From assembly GCA_964475955.1 (NCBI GenBank), contig CAYYZY010000291.1, positions 1-7,127 on the forward strand: a DNA stretch of 7,127 nucleotides, read 5' to 3'. Below the pieces are notes generated by a model. The model did no database searches. It saw only the letters and a program-made list of their open reading frames with translations, and was not told where the DNA came from. A program made the translations under genes and the position numbers. Shown here in pieces: positions 6,197-7,127 of this stretch (position 1 is the stretch's first letter; every line of letters begins with the position of its first letter). The DNA comes from DATKZH01 sp964475955 (lineage in GTDB: Bacteria > Planctomycetota > Planctomycetia > Pirellulales > Thermoguttaceae).

Positions 6197-6688
6197 ATGT
6201 CCTCTTGTACCGCCACGGAACAGGTCAAAGAAACGACCGTCGGCATGGGCCAGATCGTCGCCGGCCGCGCCCCCGAGCGGATGAAGGCGATCGTCGGCTC
6301 CTGCGTCGCCGTCGCCCTCTACCACCCCCGAATCCGCGCCGGCGCCATGGCCCACGTCGTCCTCCCCGAGTCGGCCGGCCGAACCGGCCTGCCCGGCAAA
6401 TTCGCCGACACGGCCGTCCCCCACATGCTGGCCCTGCTCCGCGAGATGGGGGTTCCCACCCCGGGGTTGACCGCGAAACTCGTCGGCGGGGCCAACATGT
6501 TCGACAGCACGGGCCCCCTGAAGATCGGCGACGCCAACGTCGAGGCCGTCACCCACGAGCTGAAACGGGCCGGCGTGCGGCTCGTCGCCGAGGACGTCGG
6601 CGGCACCAAGGGCCGACGCGCCAGCTTCGACTGCCGGAGCGGAAAGGTCCGCGTCGAAAGCGCCGCCGCCCCCCCCAAACACCTCTGA
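6197..6688 (+). CDS. cheD: Chemoreceptor glutamine deamidase CheD
   Basis: CheD converts receptor glutamines to glutamates, preparing methylation sites, and in some bacteria is controlled by CheC. The 163-residue protein matches the family throughout. VGMGQIVAG (15-23) precedes the nucleophile motif VGSCVAVALY (33-42, Cys36). AGAMAHVVLPES (48-59) holds the catalytic His53. GKFADTAV, KLVGGANMF, NVEAV and VAEDVGGTKGR follow in the expected order. In Thermotoga CheD the triad is Cys27, His44 and Thr21, with Thr six residues before Cys. Here that position is Lys30 and the next is Ala31, so the usual threonine is missing. The Cys and His are intact, so deamidation may persist in altered form. It follows cheC with a 46-base gap. 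The pairing suggests a CheC-CheD adaptation module. Confidence 0.93.
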   Translation: MSSCTATEQVKETTVGMGQIVAGRAPERMKAIVGSCVAVALYHPRIRAGAMAHVVLPESAGRTGLPGKFADTAVPHMLALLREMGVPTPGLTAKLVGGANMFDSTGPLKIGDANVEAVTHELKRAGVRLVAEDVGGTKGRRASFDCRSGKVRVESAAAPPKHL

Positions 6689-6738
6689 CCGGCCCGAACC
6701 CCGGCACGAATCCCCCTCCATACGGGAGCGTACCCAAG

Positions 6739-7113
6739 ATGACCAAGACACTCCTCGTCACCGACGACGCGATGATCATCCGCGAGATCATCAAGGACCT
6801 GGCCGCCACCGCGGGCTGGGACGTGGTCGGCGAAGCCGCCAACGGCCAGGAGGCGATCGACCGCTACCGCGAACTCCACCCCGACGCCGTGACGCTCGAC
6901 CTGGTGATGCCCGAACACGACGGCCTCCACGCCCTGCACGGCATCATGGACTTCGACCCGCAGGCCAAAGTCCTCATCGTCAGCGCCCTGGAACAACGCA
7001 GCGTCCTGAAAACCGCCTTCAAAGCCGGCGCCGCCGACTTCGTCGCCAAACCCTTCGACAAACAAAACCTCCGCGAATCCCTCGAACAACTCCTCGCCGA
7101 AAAAACCCCCTGA
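6739..7113 (+). CDS. cheY: CheY-like single-domain response regulator
   Basis: This is a 124-residue receiver domain with no output domain, expected to carry phosphate from CheA to the flagellar switch or another target. The acidic pair Asp9-Asp10 (VTDDAM), phospho-acceptor Asp54 (TLDLVMPEHDG), Ser82 (IVSALEQ) and Lys104 (VAKPF) form a complete receiver active site. Phe101 occupies the position of the switch tyrosine (E. coli Tyr106), a common aromatic substitution. The ATG has gggag at 6724-6728 with 10-base spacing and lies 50 bases after the cheD stop. Position next to cheC and cheD makes it the likely CheC substrate. Codon choice differs from cheR: glutamate is mainly GAA and lysine mainly AAA here. 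Only 14 bases remain after the stop, so what follows is unknown. Confidence 0.93.
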   Translation: MTKTLLVTDDAMIIREIIKDLAATAGWDVVGEAANGQEAIDRYRELHPDAVTLDLVMPEHDGLHALHGIMDFDPQAKVLIVSALEQRSVLKTAFKAGAADFVAKPFDKQNLRESLEQLLAEKTP

Positions 7114-7127
7114 GCCCCGGGCCGGCG

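Noticed and set aside
4747..6246. Long minus-strand open frame opposite cheA and cheC
   Set aside because: It spans two genuine plus-strand genes with intact catalytic motifs, and its His/Asp-rich product resembles no family.
6205..6738. In-frame extension of cheY back through cheD
   Set aside because: The upstream part is an Arg/Pro-rich shadow of cheD; the receiver domain begins at the ATG at 6739 with its own ribosome binding site.
7115..7127. cccgggccggcg shared by the first and last bases of the window
   Set aside because: Twelve GC-only bases are easily shared by chance in such DNA, and the first copy is ordinary MCP-coding sequence; no sign of an attachment site or assembly overlap.
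1..7127. Mobile elements, CRISPR arrays, tRNA or rRNA genes
   Set aside because: I saw no transposase, terminal repeats, spaced direct repeats or RNA gene signatures; almost all sequence is explained by chemotaxis genes.

Overview
The window is a chemotaxis signalling locus on the plus strand of a GC-rich bacterium. Every gene is on the same strand: the end of a methyl-accepting chemotaxis protein (MCP), then cheW, a 60-residue unknown ORF, cheR, cheA, a cheC-type phosphatase gene, cheD and a cheY. The high GC content, a CheA with two Hpt domains and an enlarged P3 region, and the cheC-cheD pair suggest a planctomycete-like or other deep-branching environmental bacterium. That placement is a guess from protein flavour, since the window holds no rRNA or marker gene. 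A run of exactly 100 Ns inside cheA shows this is a scaffold from a draft or metagenome assembly.

Layout. 1-486 is the C-terminal signalling helix of the MCP. 501-532 is a perfect 14-bp hairpin, probably the MCP terminator. 533-687 is a leader with no convincing promoter. cheW (688-1227) is followed by 99 bases that can form two hairpins. The 60-codon ORF (1327-1509) overlaps the start of cheR (1496-2371). cheA begins 13 bases later and runs to 5520, interrupted by the N block at 3458-3557. cheC (5533-6150), cheD (6197-6688) and cheY (6739-7113) follow closely. From the small ORF onward, neighbouring genes overlap or lie at most about 50 bases apart, so one operon from cheW to cheY is likely.

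How the parts fit. The MCP, CheW and CheA form the receptor array. CheA autophosphorylates its Hpt histidines and passes phosphate to CheY. The CheC-type protein probably dephosphorylates CheY-P. CheR methylates and CheD deamidates receptor residues for adaptation, and CheC and CheD are known to bind each other in other bacteria. No CheB methylesterase gene is visible, so it must lie outside the window or be absent.

The locus is a recognisable chemotaxis system, not a wholly new one. The points most worth a second look are the small coupled ORF between cheW and cheR, CheD with lysine where the catalytic-triad threonine is expected, a CheC with its first active site apparently lost, and the unusual domain layout of CheA.
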